Below, piece after piece: positions 50,360 through 59,707 of a stretch of 64,000 nt of DNA (position 1 is its first letter; every line of letters starts with the position of its first letter). The notes under the pieces were generated by a model. That model made no database searches. It had not been told where the DNA came from and worked only from the letters and a program-made list of their open reading frames with translations. The stretch covers positions 53,775-117,774 of the forward strand of contig NZ_KQ948029.1 of the NCBI RefSeq assembly GCF_001513965.1, read 5' to 3'. The position numbers and the translations under genes were made by a program. The DNA comes from Streptomyces cellostaticus. GTDB lineage: Bacteria; Actinomycetota; Actinomycetes; Streptomycetales; Streptomycetaceae.

Positions 50360-51446
50360 CCCGACCGTCCGTGCCCCGCTGGGCATGCTCATCGAGCTGA
50401 CTCACCGCTGCCCGCTGCACTGCCCCTACTGCTCCAACCCCCTCGAACTCGTCCGCCGCTCCGAGGAACTGACCCGCGAGCAGTGGTCGGACATCCTCAC
50501 CCAGGCCCGGGAGCTCGGCGTCGTGCAGATGCACTTCTCCGGCGGCGAGCCGCTGGCCCGCCCGGACCTGCCGGACCTGGTCGGCCACGCCCGGCAGCTC
50601 GGCGCCTACGTCAACCTGGTCACCAGCGGCGTCGGCCTGACCGCCGACCGCGCACGGGACCTGGCCGAGCGCGGCGTCGACCACGTCCAGCTCTCCCTCC
50701 AGGACGCCGACCCGGCCCTCGGCGACGAGATCGCCGGCGCCCGGGTGCACGCCGCCAAACTCAAGGCCGCCGACGCGGTCACCGCCGCCGGGCTCCCGCT
50801 CACCGTCAACGTCGTCCTGCACCGCAGGAACATCGACCGGGTCGAACGGATCGTGGACCTCGCCGTCGGCCTGGGCGCCGACCGGATCGAGCTGGCCAAC
50901 ACCCAGTACTACGGCTGGGGGCTGCGCAACCGCGCCGCGCTGATGCCCACCCGGGACCAGCTCGCCGCCGCGCACCAGGCCGTACGGCGTGCCCGCGCCA
51001 AGCACGAGGGCGGCCCCGAACTGGTCTACGTGGCGGCCGACTACTACGACGACCGGCCCAAACCGTGCATGGACGGCTGGGGCAACACCCAGCTGACCGT
51101 CACCCCCACCGGCGACGTGCTGCCGTGCCCCGCCGCCTCCGCCATCACCACCCTCCCGGTGGAGAACGTGCTGCGCCGCCCGCTGTCGGAGATCTGGTAC
51201 GACTCGAAGGCGTTCAACGCCTACCGCGGCACCGGCTGGATGCGCGACCCGTGCCGGACCTGCCCGGAACGCAACACCGACCACGGCGGCTGCCGCTGCC
51301 AGGCGTTCCAGCTCACCGGCGACGCCGCGGCCACGGACCCGGCCTGCGGCCTCTCCCCGCACCGGTCGCTGGTCGACGCGGCACTGGCGGAGGTCACCGA
51401 CGGCCCGGCACCGGCGTTCGTCCTGCGGGGCCCGGTGGCGCCATGA
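50352..51446 (+). CDS. pqqE: Radical SAM PqqA cross-linking enzyme PqqE
   Basis: A 364-residue radical SAM protein. The cluster motif CxxxCxxC is in HRCPLHCPYC (Cys20, 24, 27). A C-terminal SPASM region has CMDGWGN, PCPAAS and CRTCPERNTDHGGCRC for auxiliary Fe-S clusters. It forms the carbon-carbon bond between Glu and Tyr of PqqA. The 4-bp overlap with pqqB continues the coupled operon. Confidence 0.94.
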   Translation: MADPTVRAPLGMLIELTHRCPLHCPYCSNPLELVRRSEELTREQWSDILTQARELGVVQMHFSGGEPLARPDLPDLVGHARQLGAYVNLVTSGVGLTADRARDLAERGVDHVQLSLQDADPALGDEIAGARVHAAKLKAADAVTAAGLPLTVNVVLHRRNIDRVERIVDLAVGLGADRIELANTQYYGWGLRNRAALMPTRDQLAAAHQAVRRARAKHEGGPELVYVAADYYDDRPKPCMDGWGNTQLTVTPTGDVLPCPAASAITTLPVENVLRRPLSEIWYDSKAFNAYRGTGWMRDPCRTCPERNTDHGGCRCQAFQLTGDAAATDPACGLSPHRSLVDAALAEVTDGPAPAFVLRGPVAP

Positions 51447-52339
51447 AGGTGATTCTGCTCGGCACCGCCGCCGGCGGCGGCTTCCCGCAGTGGAACTGCG
51501 CCTGCGCGCTGTGCGCCCGCTGCCACCGCGGCGAACTGCCCGCACGGTCCCAGGAGTGCGTTGCCGTCAGCGGCAACGGACGCGACTGGTGGCTGCTCAA
51601 CGCCTCCCCGGACATCCGCACCCAACTCCTCGCCGCACCCGCCCTGGCACCCGGCCCCGGCCTGCGCGAGACCCCCGTGCGCGGCGTGTTGCTCACCGAC
51701 GCCGAGGTGGACCACACCCTGGGGCTGACCATCATGCGCGGCGGCACGGGCCTGACCGTGCACGCCGCACCCCCGGTACGCGCCGCGCTCACCGCCGACC
51801 TGCCCCTGCGCGGCCTGCTGGACCGGTACGCGCCGTGGGACTGGCAGGACAGCACCGCCCCCGGCGGCTTCGAACTGGCCGGCGGGCTCACCGTCACCGC
51901 GCACACCGTCAGCGCCAAGGCCCCCAAATACGTCGGCGGTCCGGACCCGGACGCCCCCTGGGTGAGCGCCTACCGCATCGAAGACGCGGCGACCGGCGGA
52001 GCACTGGTCTACGCCCCCTGCCTGGCCACCTGGCCGGACGGGTTCGACGACCTGCTGGCCTCGGCATCCTGCGCTCTGCTGGACGGAACCTTCTTCAGCG
52101 CCGACGAACTGGGGACGGCCGTGCGTTCCCCGGACGCCGGGCAGCCCCTGATGGGCCATCTGCCCGTGGCCGGCCCCGGCGGCAGCCTCGCCGCCCTCGC
52201 CCGCCATCCGGGCCTGCGCCGGATCTACACCCACCTCAACAACACCAACCCCCTCCTCGACCCCTCCTCTTCCGCTTGCGCTGCGGCGCGACAGGCCGGC
52301 GTGGAGGTTTTGCCGGACGGCAGCGAAATCATTCTGTAA
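51443..52339 (+). CDS. pqqB: PQQ biosynthesis hydroxylase PqqB
   Basis: A 298-residue metallo-hydrolase-fold protein starting with the diagnostic LGTAAGGGFPQWNC and carrying a CALCARCH zinc site. PqqB acts as an iron-dependent hydroxylase on the cross-linked tyrosine. It closes the pqq operon. No pqqF protease gene is seen; a general protease probably trims the peptide, as in many PQQ producers. Confidence 0.92.
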   Translation: MKVILLGTAAGGGFPQWNCACALCARCHRGELPARSQECVAVSGNGRDWWLLNASPDIRTQLLAAPALAPGPGLRETPVRGVLLTDAEVDHTLGLTIMRGGTGLTVHAAPPVRAALTADLPLRGLLDRYAPWDWQDSTAPGGFELAGGLTVTAHTVSAKAPKYVGGPDPDAPWVSAYRIEDAATGGALVYAPCLATWPDGFDDLLASASCALLDGTFFSADELGTAVRSPDAGQPLMGHLPVAGPGGSLAALARHPGLRRIYTHLNNTNPLLDPSSSACAAARQAGVEVLPDGSEIIL

Positions 52340-52520
52340 GCGCGAGTCGTCCTCAAGCGAGGCTCTAGCCGTTCTGGCTCCCAGCTCCATGCGATCCGTC
52401 ACCGGTGAAGTCCGGAGCTGTGTATCGTGCAGAAGCCGGACAAGAGACCCCGTGGACGAACGGATGTAATTGCGCGGTGCGTCAGGAAGCTGCAATTCGG
52501 GGGGAGCTGAGTCCATCAAC

Positions 52521-53567
52521 ATGCCCAATTCCCATGCACTTCGTCTCGAGTCAGCGAGAGAGGATTCCGACGCCCCGACCATGACGGCGGCTTTGGCAGG
52601 AACCCTCGACCAGGACATCGAATCCGTACCGATCTCGTCGCTCGTGCCCGGATACTCTCCCCGCCTGCGAGGGGAAGACGCCGCGCACGTCGCCCGGCTG
52701 GCAGAGCTCGACGATGCGCTTCCGCCGATCCTCGTGGAGCGGTCCACGATGCGGGTGATCGACGGCATGCACCGCATCATGGCCGCCTGCGCGAAGGGCC
52801 ACCGGACCATCGAGGTGCGATTCTTCGACGGCGCGACCGAGGAGGCGTTCCTTCTCGCAGTCCGGTCCAACATGGCGCACGGCCTTCCCCTCTCCCGGGA
52901 AGACCGCCTGGCCGCGGCAGAACGCATCCTCGCCCAATGGCCTCACCTGTCGGACCGGGCAGTGGCACGCACCGCGGGAATCGGCGCCAAGGCCGTGGCG
53001 GCACTGCGGTCCGCCTCGACCGGCGCGACGCCGTACCCGAAAGCCCGCAGGGGCAGGGACGGCAAGGTCCGGCCGCTGGACGGCGCGGAGGGCCGTTGGA
53101 AGGCCGCCGAACTGCTGACGGAGCGCCCCGATGCCTCACTGCGCGAGGTGGCCCGGCACGCCGGCATCTCCCCGGCGACGGTCAGCGACGTCCGCAAACG
53201 ACTCGCCTCCGGCCGATCCCCCGTAGCGGAACGGAACGTGCCGGAGAAACGGCCGGCCGCCGACACCGAGCGCTGTGCAAAGACGCGGGACAGCGCGGTC
53301 GAGGAAACCGTGAGCGTCCTCCGCCCGATCCGCTCGACCGAAGACTCGCCGATGGACAAGCTCCTGCGCGACCCGTCGTTGCGGCACAAGGAGAGCGGCC
53401 GCCAGTTGCTCCGCCTGCTGCAACGCAGCGCCGTAGAGCCACGGGAACTGCTGATGATGGCCGAGGCGGTGCCCTCGCACTGCACGGACCTGGTGGCCGA
53501 CCTGGCGAGGAAGTACGCGGACCTGTGGGCGGAGTTCGCGCGAGAGATCGCGGCATCCGACTCCTGA
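52521..53567 (+). CDS. StrR/NovG-family ParB-like pathway activator
   Basis: A 348-residue regulator. The N-terminal ParB-like region has VPISSLVPGYSPRLRGED, LPPILVER, RVIDGMHR and VRFFDG, hallmarks of StrR. A helix-turn-helix follows near residues 125-150 (SDRAVARTAGIGAKAVAAL), and a second HTH-like segment is near 195-220 (SLREVARHAGISPATVSDV). StrR, NovG and relatives bind GTTCRACTG-N11-CRGTYGAAC and activate antibiotic operons. A perfect copy lies 27 bp downstream of this gene and a variant lies in front of lkcA. ATG 52521 is behind GGGGAG with rather long spacing. It is probably the cluster-situated activator. Confidence 0.88.
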   Translation: MPNSHALRLESAREDSDAPTMTAALAGTLDQDIESVPISSLVPGYSPRLRGEDAAHVARLAELDDALPPILVERSTMRVIDGMHRIMAACAKGHRTIEVRFFDGATEEAFLLAVRSNMAHGLPLSREDRLAAAERILAQWPHLSDRAVARTAGIGAKAVAALRSASTGATPYPKARRGRDGKVRPLDGAEGRWKAAELLTERPDASLREVARHAGISPATVSDVRKRLASGRSPVAERNVPEKRPAADTERCAKTRDSAVEETVSVLRPIRSTEDSPMDKLLRDPSLRHKESGRQLLRLLQRSAVEPRELLMMAEAVPSHCTDLVADLARKYADLWAEFAREIAASDS

Positions 53568-53593
53568 GTCGAACCGGACTCGGCCAGGCAGCT

Positions 53594-53622
53594 GTTCAAC
53601 TGCCACGGCTGAACAGTTGAAC
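53594..53622. promoter_or_regulatory. Perfect StrR/NovG-type operator
   Basis: GTTCAACTG (53594-53602), 11-nt spacer, CAGTTGAAC (53614-53622), exactly the published NovG consensus. It sits between the StrR-type gene stop and the SGNH hydrolase start, only 27 bp before that ATG, so binding could affect the lipase gene negatively or positively. It could also act as a weak terminator hairpin, but no T run follows. Confidence 0.72.
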
Positions 53623-53649
53623 CCCTACCCATGAAAGGCACGAACCCTC

Positions 53650-54930
53650 ATGCGCAGACGCCTCCGCGCGCTGCTGAGCCTGCCCCTCACGGCTCTCGTC
53701 TCCGCTCTCGCTCCGGCGCCCGCCGCACACGGCGCGACAGACACGTTCATCGGCACCTGGGCAGCCCCGCCCACCGCCGTACCCGCCACCGACTCCACGG
53801 TGTACGAGGACCAGACGCTGCGGCAGAAGGTGCACACGTCCGTCGCCGGGGGCAGCCTGCGCGTGCGGTTCACGAACGAATTCGGCACGTCGCCGCTGGT
53901 GATCGGCGAGGTGCATGCCGCACGCCCGGCGACAGCCGGCCCCGCGACGGCCATCGATCCCGGCACCGACCGGGTACTGCGCTTCGACGGCAGCTCATCG
54001 ACGACACTCCAGCCGGGCACGCAGCGCTGGAGCGACCCGATCAAGCTGCCCACGACCGCGGGCGGCGACCTCGTCATCAGCCTGTACCTGCCGCAGCGCA
54101 CCCCCGCCGACACCGTGCATTCGTCGGCGTACCAGCGCAACTTCGTGGCGAACGGCGATGTCACGGGCAAGCCCGACCTCACACCGGCCTCGACCACCAC
54201 GTCCTGGCACTTCCTGTCGGGCGTGGCCGTCAACAGCAGCAGCGGTACGGCGGATTCGGCGCTGGTGACGCTCGGCGACTCCATCACCGACGGCGAACAC
54301 ACCCAGGCCGACACCAATCACCGCTGGCCCGACCTGCTCGCCGAACGGCTGCGCCGGGACAGGCAACTGGCCGGCACAGGCGTCGTGAACGCCGGCATCG
54401 GCGGCAACCGCCTGCTGCGGGACCCGAACCCGGCCCCGGGTTCGCCCGCCGAGTCCTTCGCCGCGTACTTCGGCGAGAGCGGTCTGAAGAGGTTCGACCG
54501 GGACGTGCTGGGTCAGCCCGGGGCACGTGCGGTCACCGTACTCCTGGGCGTCAACGACCTGGGCCAGCCGGGCCTCGTCGCGCCCGCCTCCGAGGAAGTC
54601 ACGGCACCCGAACTCATCAAGGGCTACCAGCAGTTGATCCAGCGCGCCCACCAGCACGGCCTGAAGATCTTCGGCGCGACGATCACGCCCTTCGAAGGCG
54701 ACACCCTCGGCTACTACACCCCGCAGCGGGGCGCGACCCGGCAGGCCGTCAACGACTGGATCCGCACGAGCGGCGCATTCGACGGAGTCATGGACTTCGA
54801 CGCCGCGGTCCGTGACCCCGACCGGCCCGGCCGTCTGCTCCCCGCGTACAACAGCGGAGACGGCCTGCACCCCAACGACGCGGGCATGACCGCGATGGCC
54901 CAGGCGTTCCCGCTGCAACTCCTGCGCTGA
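53650..54930 (+). CDS. Secreted SGNH/GDSL hydrolase
   Basis: A 426-residue exported esterase or lipase. Basic MRRRLRA plus a hydrophobic core and AHGA give a clear signal peptide. Block I is GDSITDG, the oxyanion block is GVND, and the catalytic Asp and His are in GDGLHPNDAG. The N-terminal 180 residues are a beta-rich module usual in actinobacterial members. The substrate is unknown. A StrR-type operator just upstream hints at co-regulation with the antibiotic cluster. Confidence 0.85.
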   Translation: MRRRLRALLSLPLTALVSALAPAPAAHGATDTFIGTWAAPPTAVPATDSTVYEDQTLRQKVHTSVAGGSLRVRFTNEFGTSPLVIGEVHAARPATAGPATAIDPGTDRVLRFDGSSSTTLQPGTQRWSDPIKLPTTAGGDLVISLYLPQRTPADTVHSSAYQRNFVANGDVTGKPDLTPASTTTSWHFLSGVAVNSSSGTADSALVTLGDSITDGEHTQADTNHRWPDLLAERLRRDRQLAGTGVVNAGIGGNRLLRDPNPAPGSPAESFAAYFGESGLKRFDRDVLGQPGARAVTVLLGVNDLGQPGLVAPASEEVTAPELIKGYQQLIQRAHQHGLKIFGATITPFEGDTLGYYTPQRGATRQAVNDWIRTSGAFDGVMDFDAAVRDPDRPGRLLPAYNSGDGLHPNDAGMTAMAQAFPLQLLR

Positions 54931-55279
54931 GCGCTGAGCAGAGCACACAGGACGCGAGTACCCCTCCAACGGCCGTCACCGGCTGAGGTGCCCCCTGCCC
55001 CTTTGCGATCTTCGGGCCCTCAGCCGGCGCACGCTGGACGATGCGCGAAAGACATGCGCTTCACCGACCGCGCCGTCTCCCGCCGCGTGGCCGCCCCCCA
55101 GACCGCTCCGCCACCGCATCTGCGGCCACTTGCCGCAGCCGTACTCGCCCTCGGCCTGCTCCCGGCCTTCGGCGCCGCCGACGCCACCGGCGATCTGCTC
55201 GAACTCCCGGAACACGCGCTGACACATCACATCGGCCCAACGCCTCTTCAGCGATCCCGGCCGACTTCGAGGTCGTGCG
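54931..55279. other. Convergent intergenic region without a supported gene
   Basis: These 349 bp separate two convergent genes. A + strand open frame (54988-55287) encodes a short stretch with a hydrophobic segment, but it has no family similarity I recognise and overlaps the neighbouring gene end. It may be a remnant. The terminator hairpin at 54979-55027 is the only firm feature. Confidence 0.4.
54979..55027. terminator. Terminator-like hairpin after the SGNH hydrolase gene
   Basis: CCGGCTGAGG (54979-54988) pairs with CCTCAGCCGG (55018-55027). GCCC/GGGC pairs extend the stem inward after a bulge. There is no marked T run. Confidence 0.55.
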
Positions 55280-55807
55280 TCAGCTGAAGCCGAGCCAGGA
55301 GAAGGCGAGCGAGGCCAGTGCGCCGGGGGCGCCCGCGCCGAAGGCGAGCACCATGGCCTGCCCGATCGCCACGTCGGTGGGGTCGAGGCCGTGGGACCAG
55401 GTCAGCCTCGCGTCGATGCCGGGAATGTCGCGGAGGGAGGCGTACGAGCGCAGGGTGCCATGCGCTTCGGCGATGGGCGTGCCGTTGCGCAGGAGCCGGG
55501 CCTGGCGCAGGCTGGTGGGCCGCAGCTCGTAGGTGCGCTCGCGCACCACGGCCGTGCGGGTGCGTGATCTCCTGCGCAGGGCCCAGCGGTTGCCGTTCCC
55601 CCGGCGCATGGGGATCACCTGCCCGTCGACCTTGATCTGGCCGTGGTCGCGGCCGGGCACGACCGTGACGGGCGGCATGCCGGGCCCCTGGACGAGCGCG
55701 ATGACGGCCGGTCCGGGGTTGTAGCTGATCCGTACCGGCCCGAACGGGCTGTCGGCCGTACGGTGCTGGGAGAGCCTGACGGTACGGCGCCTGCTGAGGA
55801 AGGACAT
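55280..55807 (-). CDS. Hypothetical protein with hydrophobic C-terminal segment
   Basis: A 175-residue protein that I do not recognise. The middle is basic and Arg-rich, with alternating beta-like stretches. The last 35 residues contain a hydrophobic helix (VAIGQAMVLAFGAGAPGAL). No signal peptide or catalytic motif is visible. It follows the membrane-protein gene at 55875-56546 in the same direction with a 67-bp gap, so the two may be expressed together. Codon use is typical of the host. Confidence 0.6.
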   Translation of the reverse strand: MSFLSRRRTVRLSQHRTADSPFGPVRISYNPGPAVIALVQGPGMPPVTVVPGRDHGQIKVDGQVIPMRRGNGNRWALRRRSRTRTAVVRERTYELRPTSLRQARLLRNGTPIAEAHGTLRSYASLRDIPGIDARLTWSHGLDPTDVAIGQAMVLAFGAGAPGALASLAFSWLGFS

Positions 55808-55874
55808 GGTCGGATCGGCTCCCGTGGCGGGGAGTCGGGGAGGGGACGGGCACGCGCGGCGACGCCGATCGTCG

Positions 55875-56546
55875 TCAGCTGCGGGGTGGCCCCGGATGCC
55901 AGGACTGGTACGGCGCGGCTCCTGGCGCGGACTGCTGATGCGGCATCGCCGTGGGGACCGGGCGGTGGGTGCGCAGCAGTGCCTCGAACGCGTCGCGCAG
56001 TTCCCGGGACTTGTCGGGCCGGGCGGTGTAGGCGACGACGGATCCGTCGACGAGCTGCAGCGTCACCACGGCGCCGGTGTTCGGATCCTCCTGGCCCAGC
56101 CACACTCCGCCGAGGGCAGTGGCAGGCACCCACCCCGGCTCGGACTCCGGGCCGCCACCGCGCCACGGGCGCAGCACCTTCCGCCGATAACCCGGGATCA
56201 GCAGACCCGGGAGCGTCACGACGACCAGGAGGAAGGACACGATGCCCATCACCACCCCGGCCGCCCACCGCAGCAGTGCGAGGAGAGTCGCGTAGCAGGC
56301 CGCGACGATGAACACCCAGAGGCAAGCCACGGCGACGACGTGCGGCGCACCAACCTTGTTCAGCAGGCTGTAGAGGCCCACTGAAGCGAGCAGGACCAAG
56401 ACCGTGACGCATCCGGCCGTGTCACCGAGGAACGCTTCAGCGACACGGCCGGCGAGCCGGTCGCGTCTGACGACGAAACCGTGATCATGGAATTGGACAC
56501 GTACACGTCCCCCGGGCGTGGCTCTGACGCCTGCTATCTCACGCAT
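55875..56546 (-). CDS. Hypothetical membrane protein
   Basis: A 223-residue protein with hydrophobic segments around residues 50-65, 75-95 and 97-120, a Pro-Gly-Tyr-Arg-rich basic turn, then a soluble C-terminal domain ending in a Pro/Gln-rich tail. Two or three membrane helices are likely. ATG 56546 has AGGG eight nt upstream; GTG 56555 is an alternative. No known family is evident. It probably pairs with the downstream hypothetical gene. Confidence 0.6.
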   Translation of the reverse strand: MREIAGVRATPGGRVRVQFHDHGFVVRRDRLAGRVAEAFLGDTAGCVTVLVLLASVGLYSLLNKVGAPHVVAVACLWVFIVAACYATLLALLRWAAGVVMGIVSFLLVVVTLPGLLIPGYRRKVLRPWRGGGPESEPGWVPATALGGVWLGQEDPNTGAVVTLQLVDGSVVAYTARPDKSRELRDAFEALLRTHRPVPTAMPHQQSAPGAAPYQSWHPGPPRS

Positions 56547-56776
56547 GCCGCTCACCCTAGACGGACGTCTGCCGCCCAGATGTCCCGTCTACCTGCTGGT
56601 ACAGCCACAGTGGTGCCGGCCGGCGGATGCCAAGGACATCTCGGTGAGGTGCTGGGGCACGGCCGCCCGCACCGCACACAGCAAGTCGGCGTGGCACCGT
56701 TATCTCAACGGGAAGCGGCGGTGTCCGGCCTCGACGCCTTCTCCGGCGCCCTTGTGCCGTAGAGCGAAAAAGAGAT
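56547..56776. other. Intergenic stretch upstream of the hypothetical gene pair
   Basis: No gene supported. It should hold the leftward promoter for the two hypothetical genes. Small open frames in all phases lack ribosome sites or recognisable products. Confidence 0.35.
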
Positions 56777-56825
56777 CGGCCACCGCCGGCCCTGTGCTGT
56801 GAGGCACTCGGGTCGGCGGTGGCCG
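56777..56825 (-). terminator. Intrinsic terminator of the MMPL gene
   Basis: An 11-bp stem (CGGCCACCGCC 56777-56787 with GGCGGTGGCCG 56815-56825). Read leftward it is followed by CTCTTTTTCGC, a T-rich tail. It lies about 50 bp past the MMPL stop. Confidence 0.75.
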
Positions 56826-56875
56826 TGGGGCCGGGCCGGACGGGGGGTTCGCGGCCCGGGGTCAGGGGGTGACTG

Positions 56876-59122
56876 TCAGCCGGCGTAGTGGGGCTCGTGT
56901 TCCCGGCGGGAGCCGGGGATCGGAGCGGTGGCCGGGAGGCGGTTGAGCTTCTCGCCCTCGACGTCCATGTTCGGCAGCAGCCGGTCCAGCCAGTTCGGCA
57001 GCCACCAGGCGGACTTGCCGAGCAGGGCGAACAGGGCCGGGACCAGGGCCATGCGGACCACGAAGGCGTCGAAGAGGACGGCGGCGGCGAGGCCGAAGCC
57101 GATCATCTTCACGAAGTCGTTCGTCTCCAGGATGAAGCTGGAGAAGACGCTGGTCATGATGATCGCGGCGGCGGTGACGACCCGGCCGCCGTAGCGGAAG
57201 CCGGTGACCACGGCGTCGGAGGGGCTCGCCCCGTGGACGTACGCCTCCCGCATCCGGGCGACGAGGAAGACCTCGTAGTCCATCGCGAGACCGAAGACCA
57301 CACCGATCATGAAGATCGGCAGCGTGCTCATGACCTGGCCCTGCTGGGCGATGCCCAGGCCCTTGGCGAGCCAGCCCCACTGGAAGACCGCGACGACCGC
57401 GCCGAACGCCGCGCTGACCGAGAGCAGGAAGCCCAGGGCCGCCTTGAGCGGGACGAGGACCGAGCGGAAGACCAGCATCAGCAGGAGGAAGGCGAGGCCG
57501 ACGACCAGACCCAGGTAGGGCAGGAGCGCGTCGTCGAGGGTCTTGGAGAAGTCGATGTAGAGGGCGGTCTGGCCGGTGACCAGGACCGTGGCGTCGGCGG
57601 AGGACCGGAAGTCGTCCTTCATGCCGCGGATCGCCTTGACCAGTTCCTCGGTGGCGTGGTCCTGCGGGCCGGTCTTCGGTACGACGGTGATGATCGCCGT
57701 GTCACCCTTGGGGTTGGTGGCCGCGGGGCTCACCATCGCGACGTTCTTGACCTTGGCGAGCTGCTTGCCGACCTGGCTCGCCGCGGCGGCCGTGTCCTTG
57801 CCCTGGACCGTGACGGTCAGCGGGCCGTTGAAGCCGGCTCCGAAGGAGTCGGACAGCAGGTCGTACGCCTTGCGCTGGGTGGTGTCCTTCGCGTACGTGC
57901 CCTCGCTCGGCAGACCGAGCTGCATGTCGGCCGCGGGGAGGGCGAGGGCGCCGAGGCCCGCGACACCGACGAGCAGGACGGCCAGCGGGCGGCGGACGAC
58001 GAACGCGGCCCAGCGGCTGCCGAGGTTCGGCTTCTGGCGCGCGGCCTGCTTCTCCGCCTTGCGCTGCTGACGGGCACTCAGCGGCTTGCCGTAGAACCCG
58101 TTGCGCTCGGCACGGGGCATGACCTTGATCGGTGCGAAGCCGAGCAGGGCGGGGACGAAGGTGATGGCGACGAGGACCGCGATGGCGACCGTGCCGGCCG
58201 CGGTGAGGCCCATCTTGGTGAGCATCGGCACGTTGACCACGGCGAGGCCCGCCAGGGCGATGATCACGGTGAGGCCGGCGAAGACGACGGCGGTGCCGGC
58301 GGTGCCGACGGCGCGTGCGGCGGCGTCCTGGCGCTCGCGGCCCTCGGACAGTTCGGAGCGGTAGCGGGAGATGACGAACAGGGCGTAGTCGATGCCGACC
58401 GCGAGGCCGATCATCATCGCCAGCGTGGTGGTGGTGCTCGACAGGCCCAGGGTGGAGCCGAGCGCGGTGATCGCGGAGGTGCCGATGGCGACGCCGATGA
58501 TCGCGGTCAGCAGGGGCATGCCCGCGGCGATCATCGAGCCGAAGGTGAGGATCAGGACGAGGGCGGAGACCAGGATGCCGATGCCCTCGGCGCCGCTGCT
58601 CGCGCCCGCGTCCAGCTTGACCGCGTCACCGCCGGCCTCGACGGTCAGGCCGCTCTTGCGGGAGCGGTCCAGGGCGTCGGTGAGGGCGTCGTGCGCCTTG
58701 TCGTCCAGCTTGGTGGCGGCGACCTTGTAGGTGGCGACCGCGTAGGCGGTGGTGCCGTCCTTGCTGAGGGCGTTCGCCTTGAACGGGTCGGACACGGCGA
58801 CCACTTCGGGTGCCTTGCCGAGCCGGGCGACCAGGTCCTCGACCTTGGCCTTCTCCTCCGGTTCGGCGAGCTTGTGGCCCTGGGGGGCGCGCAGCACCAC
58901 GCGGGCGGTGGCGCCGTCCGCGCTCGCCGCCGGGAACTTCTCCTTGAGCAGATCGAAGGCCTTCTGGGACTCGGTGCCCGGCATGGAGAACGTGTCGGTG
59001 GGCGGCGTGGGCGCGGACGAGGCGGCGATGCCGATTCCGACGAGGACGGCGAGCCACAGCAGGGTCACCAGGCCGCGTCGCCGGAAGGCGAAGCGGCCCA
59101 CTGAGGAGAGGAAGGTGGCCAT
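56876..59122 (-). CDS. MMPL/RND-type transporter (ActII-3-like)
   Basis: A 748-residue membrane transporter with two repeats, each of one helix, a large outer loop and about five further helices. The first helix follows RRRGLVTLLWLAVLVGIGIAA, and a GIDYALFVISRYR segment (repeat 1) and AMDYEVFLVARMRE (repeat 2) carry the proton-relay Asp-Tyr motifs of MMPL proteins. Family members export lipids or antibiotics such as actinorhodin. ATG 59122 follows AGGAG by 6 nt. It lies 63 bp downstream of a small gene in the same direction. A link to lankacidin is not shown. Confidence 0.88.
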   Translation of the reverse strand: MATFLSSVGRFAFRRRGLVTLLWLAVLVGIGIAASSAPTPPTDTFSMPGTESQKAFDLLKEKFPAASADGATARVVLRAPQGHKLAEPEEKAKVEDLVARLGKAPEVVAVSDPFKANALSKDGTTAYAVATYKVAATKLDDKAHDALTDALDRSRKSGLTVEAGGDAVKLDAGASSGAEGIGILVSALVLILTFGSMIAAGMPLLTAIIGVAIGTSAITALGSTLGLSSTTTTLAMMIGLAVGIDYALFVISRYRSELSEGRERQDAAARAVGTAGTAVVFAGLTVIIALAGLAVVNVPMLTKMGLTAAGTVAIAVLVAITFVPALLGFAPIKVMPRAERNGFYGKPLSARQQRKAEKQAARQKPNLGSRWAAFVVRRPLAVLLVGVAGLGALALPAADMQLGLPSEGTYAKDTTQRKAYDLLSDSFGAGFNGPLTVTVQGKDTAAAASQVGKQLAKVKNVAMVSPAATNPKGDTAIITVVPKTGPQDHATEELVKAIRGMKDDFRSSADATVLVTGQTALYIDFSKTLDDALLPYLGLVVGLAFLLLMLVFRSVLVPLKAALGFLLSVSAAFGAVVAVFQWGWLAKGLGIAQQGQVMSTLPIFMIGVVFGLAMDYEVFLVARMREAYVHGASPSDAVVTGFRYGGRVVTAAAIIMTSVFSSFILETNDFVKMIGFGLAAAVLFDAFVVRMALVPALFALLGKSAWWLPNWLDRLLPNMDVEGEKLNRLPATAPIPGSRREHEPHYAG

Positions 59123-59185
59123 ACAGACTCCTGCTCTTGCGCGGATTGTGAGGGGATGGGTGGTGCTGCTGCGACCGGTCGCCGG

Positions 59186-59497
59186 TCACGTCCAGGGGGT
59201 GGGGGCGGAGGAGACGTCGTCGAGTTCGTGCGTGTGCACGGTGAGGGTCTCGGGGGTGATCGAGGCCTCCGCCGGGGCGGTGAGGAGGGCCTGTAAGGTC
59301 GCGTTGCCGCCGTCGCCGGGGATGTCCACGGTCGGACGGCCGGGGTTCCGGCGCGGCGGCCCGAAGCCGAAGCCGGTGCCGCGCAGGACGGCGGTGGGGG
59401 CACACCGGGCCGCGTCGGGGAAACGCAGCCGGACGAAGCCGCAGGCGGCCGGGCGCAGCAGGCCGTCCACCGGAGGATCCGGGTACGGAAGGTCCAT
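59186..59497 (-). CDS. Small protein resembling the C-terminal domain of DrrA-type ABC ATPases
   Basis: A 103-residue protein with no transmembrane segment. Its C-terminal part reads VDIPGDGGNATLQALL then TLTVHTHELDDV, which recalls the accessory domain after the ATPase in DrrA-like proteins (ending LRRPTLDDVFLALTG). The same pattern occurs at the end of the protein at 60216-60926. No ATPase motifs are present. It is upstream of the MMPL gene and probably co-transcribed. Function unknown. Confidence 0.55.
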   Translation of the reverse strand: MDLPYPDPPVDGLLRPAACGFVRLRFPDAARCAPTAVLRGTGFGFGPPRRNPGRPTVDIPGDGGNATLQALLTAPAEASITPETLTVHTHELDDVSSAPTPWT

Positions 59498-59707
59498 CAC
59501 CGCTGATCGCCTCCGGGTGGTCGGGCCGAGGGGCTGCCGTGGCTCGTGGCATCCATCGTCGGCGGGAGCGCTTGAGGCGTATTTGAAAGATGCTCGATCC
59601 GAGCCCCAGAGACTGTCCGTACCGAGTCCGGATTCCCCGGAGTGCTCCGGGATCCCCTCGGCGTCCCTCACCACCCCAAGGACACGGACCGGGCGGAGGC
59701 TGAGATC

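Noticed and set aside
53594..53622. Inverted repeat as a simple rho-independent terminator
   Set aside because: The arms match a known operator consensus with the exact 11-nt spacing, G+C content of the stem is low and no T run follows.
54988..55287. Small + strand open frame with a hydrophobic segment
   Set aside because: No family similarity, no good ribosome site, contains a terminator-like hairpin and runs into the end of a convergent gene. Mentioned only as a possible remnant.
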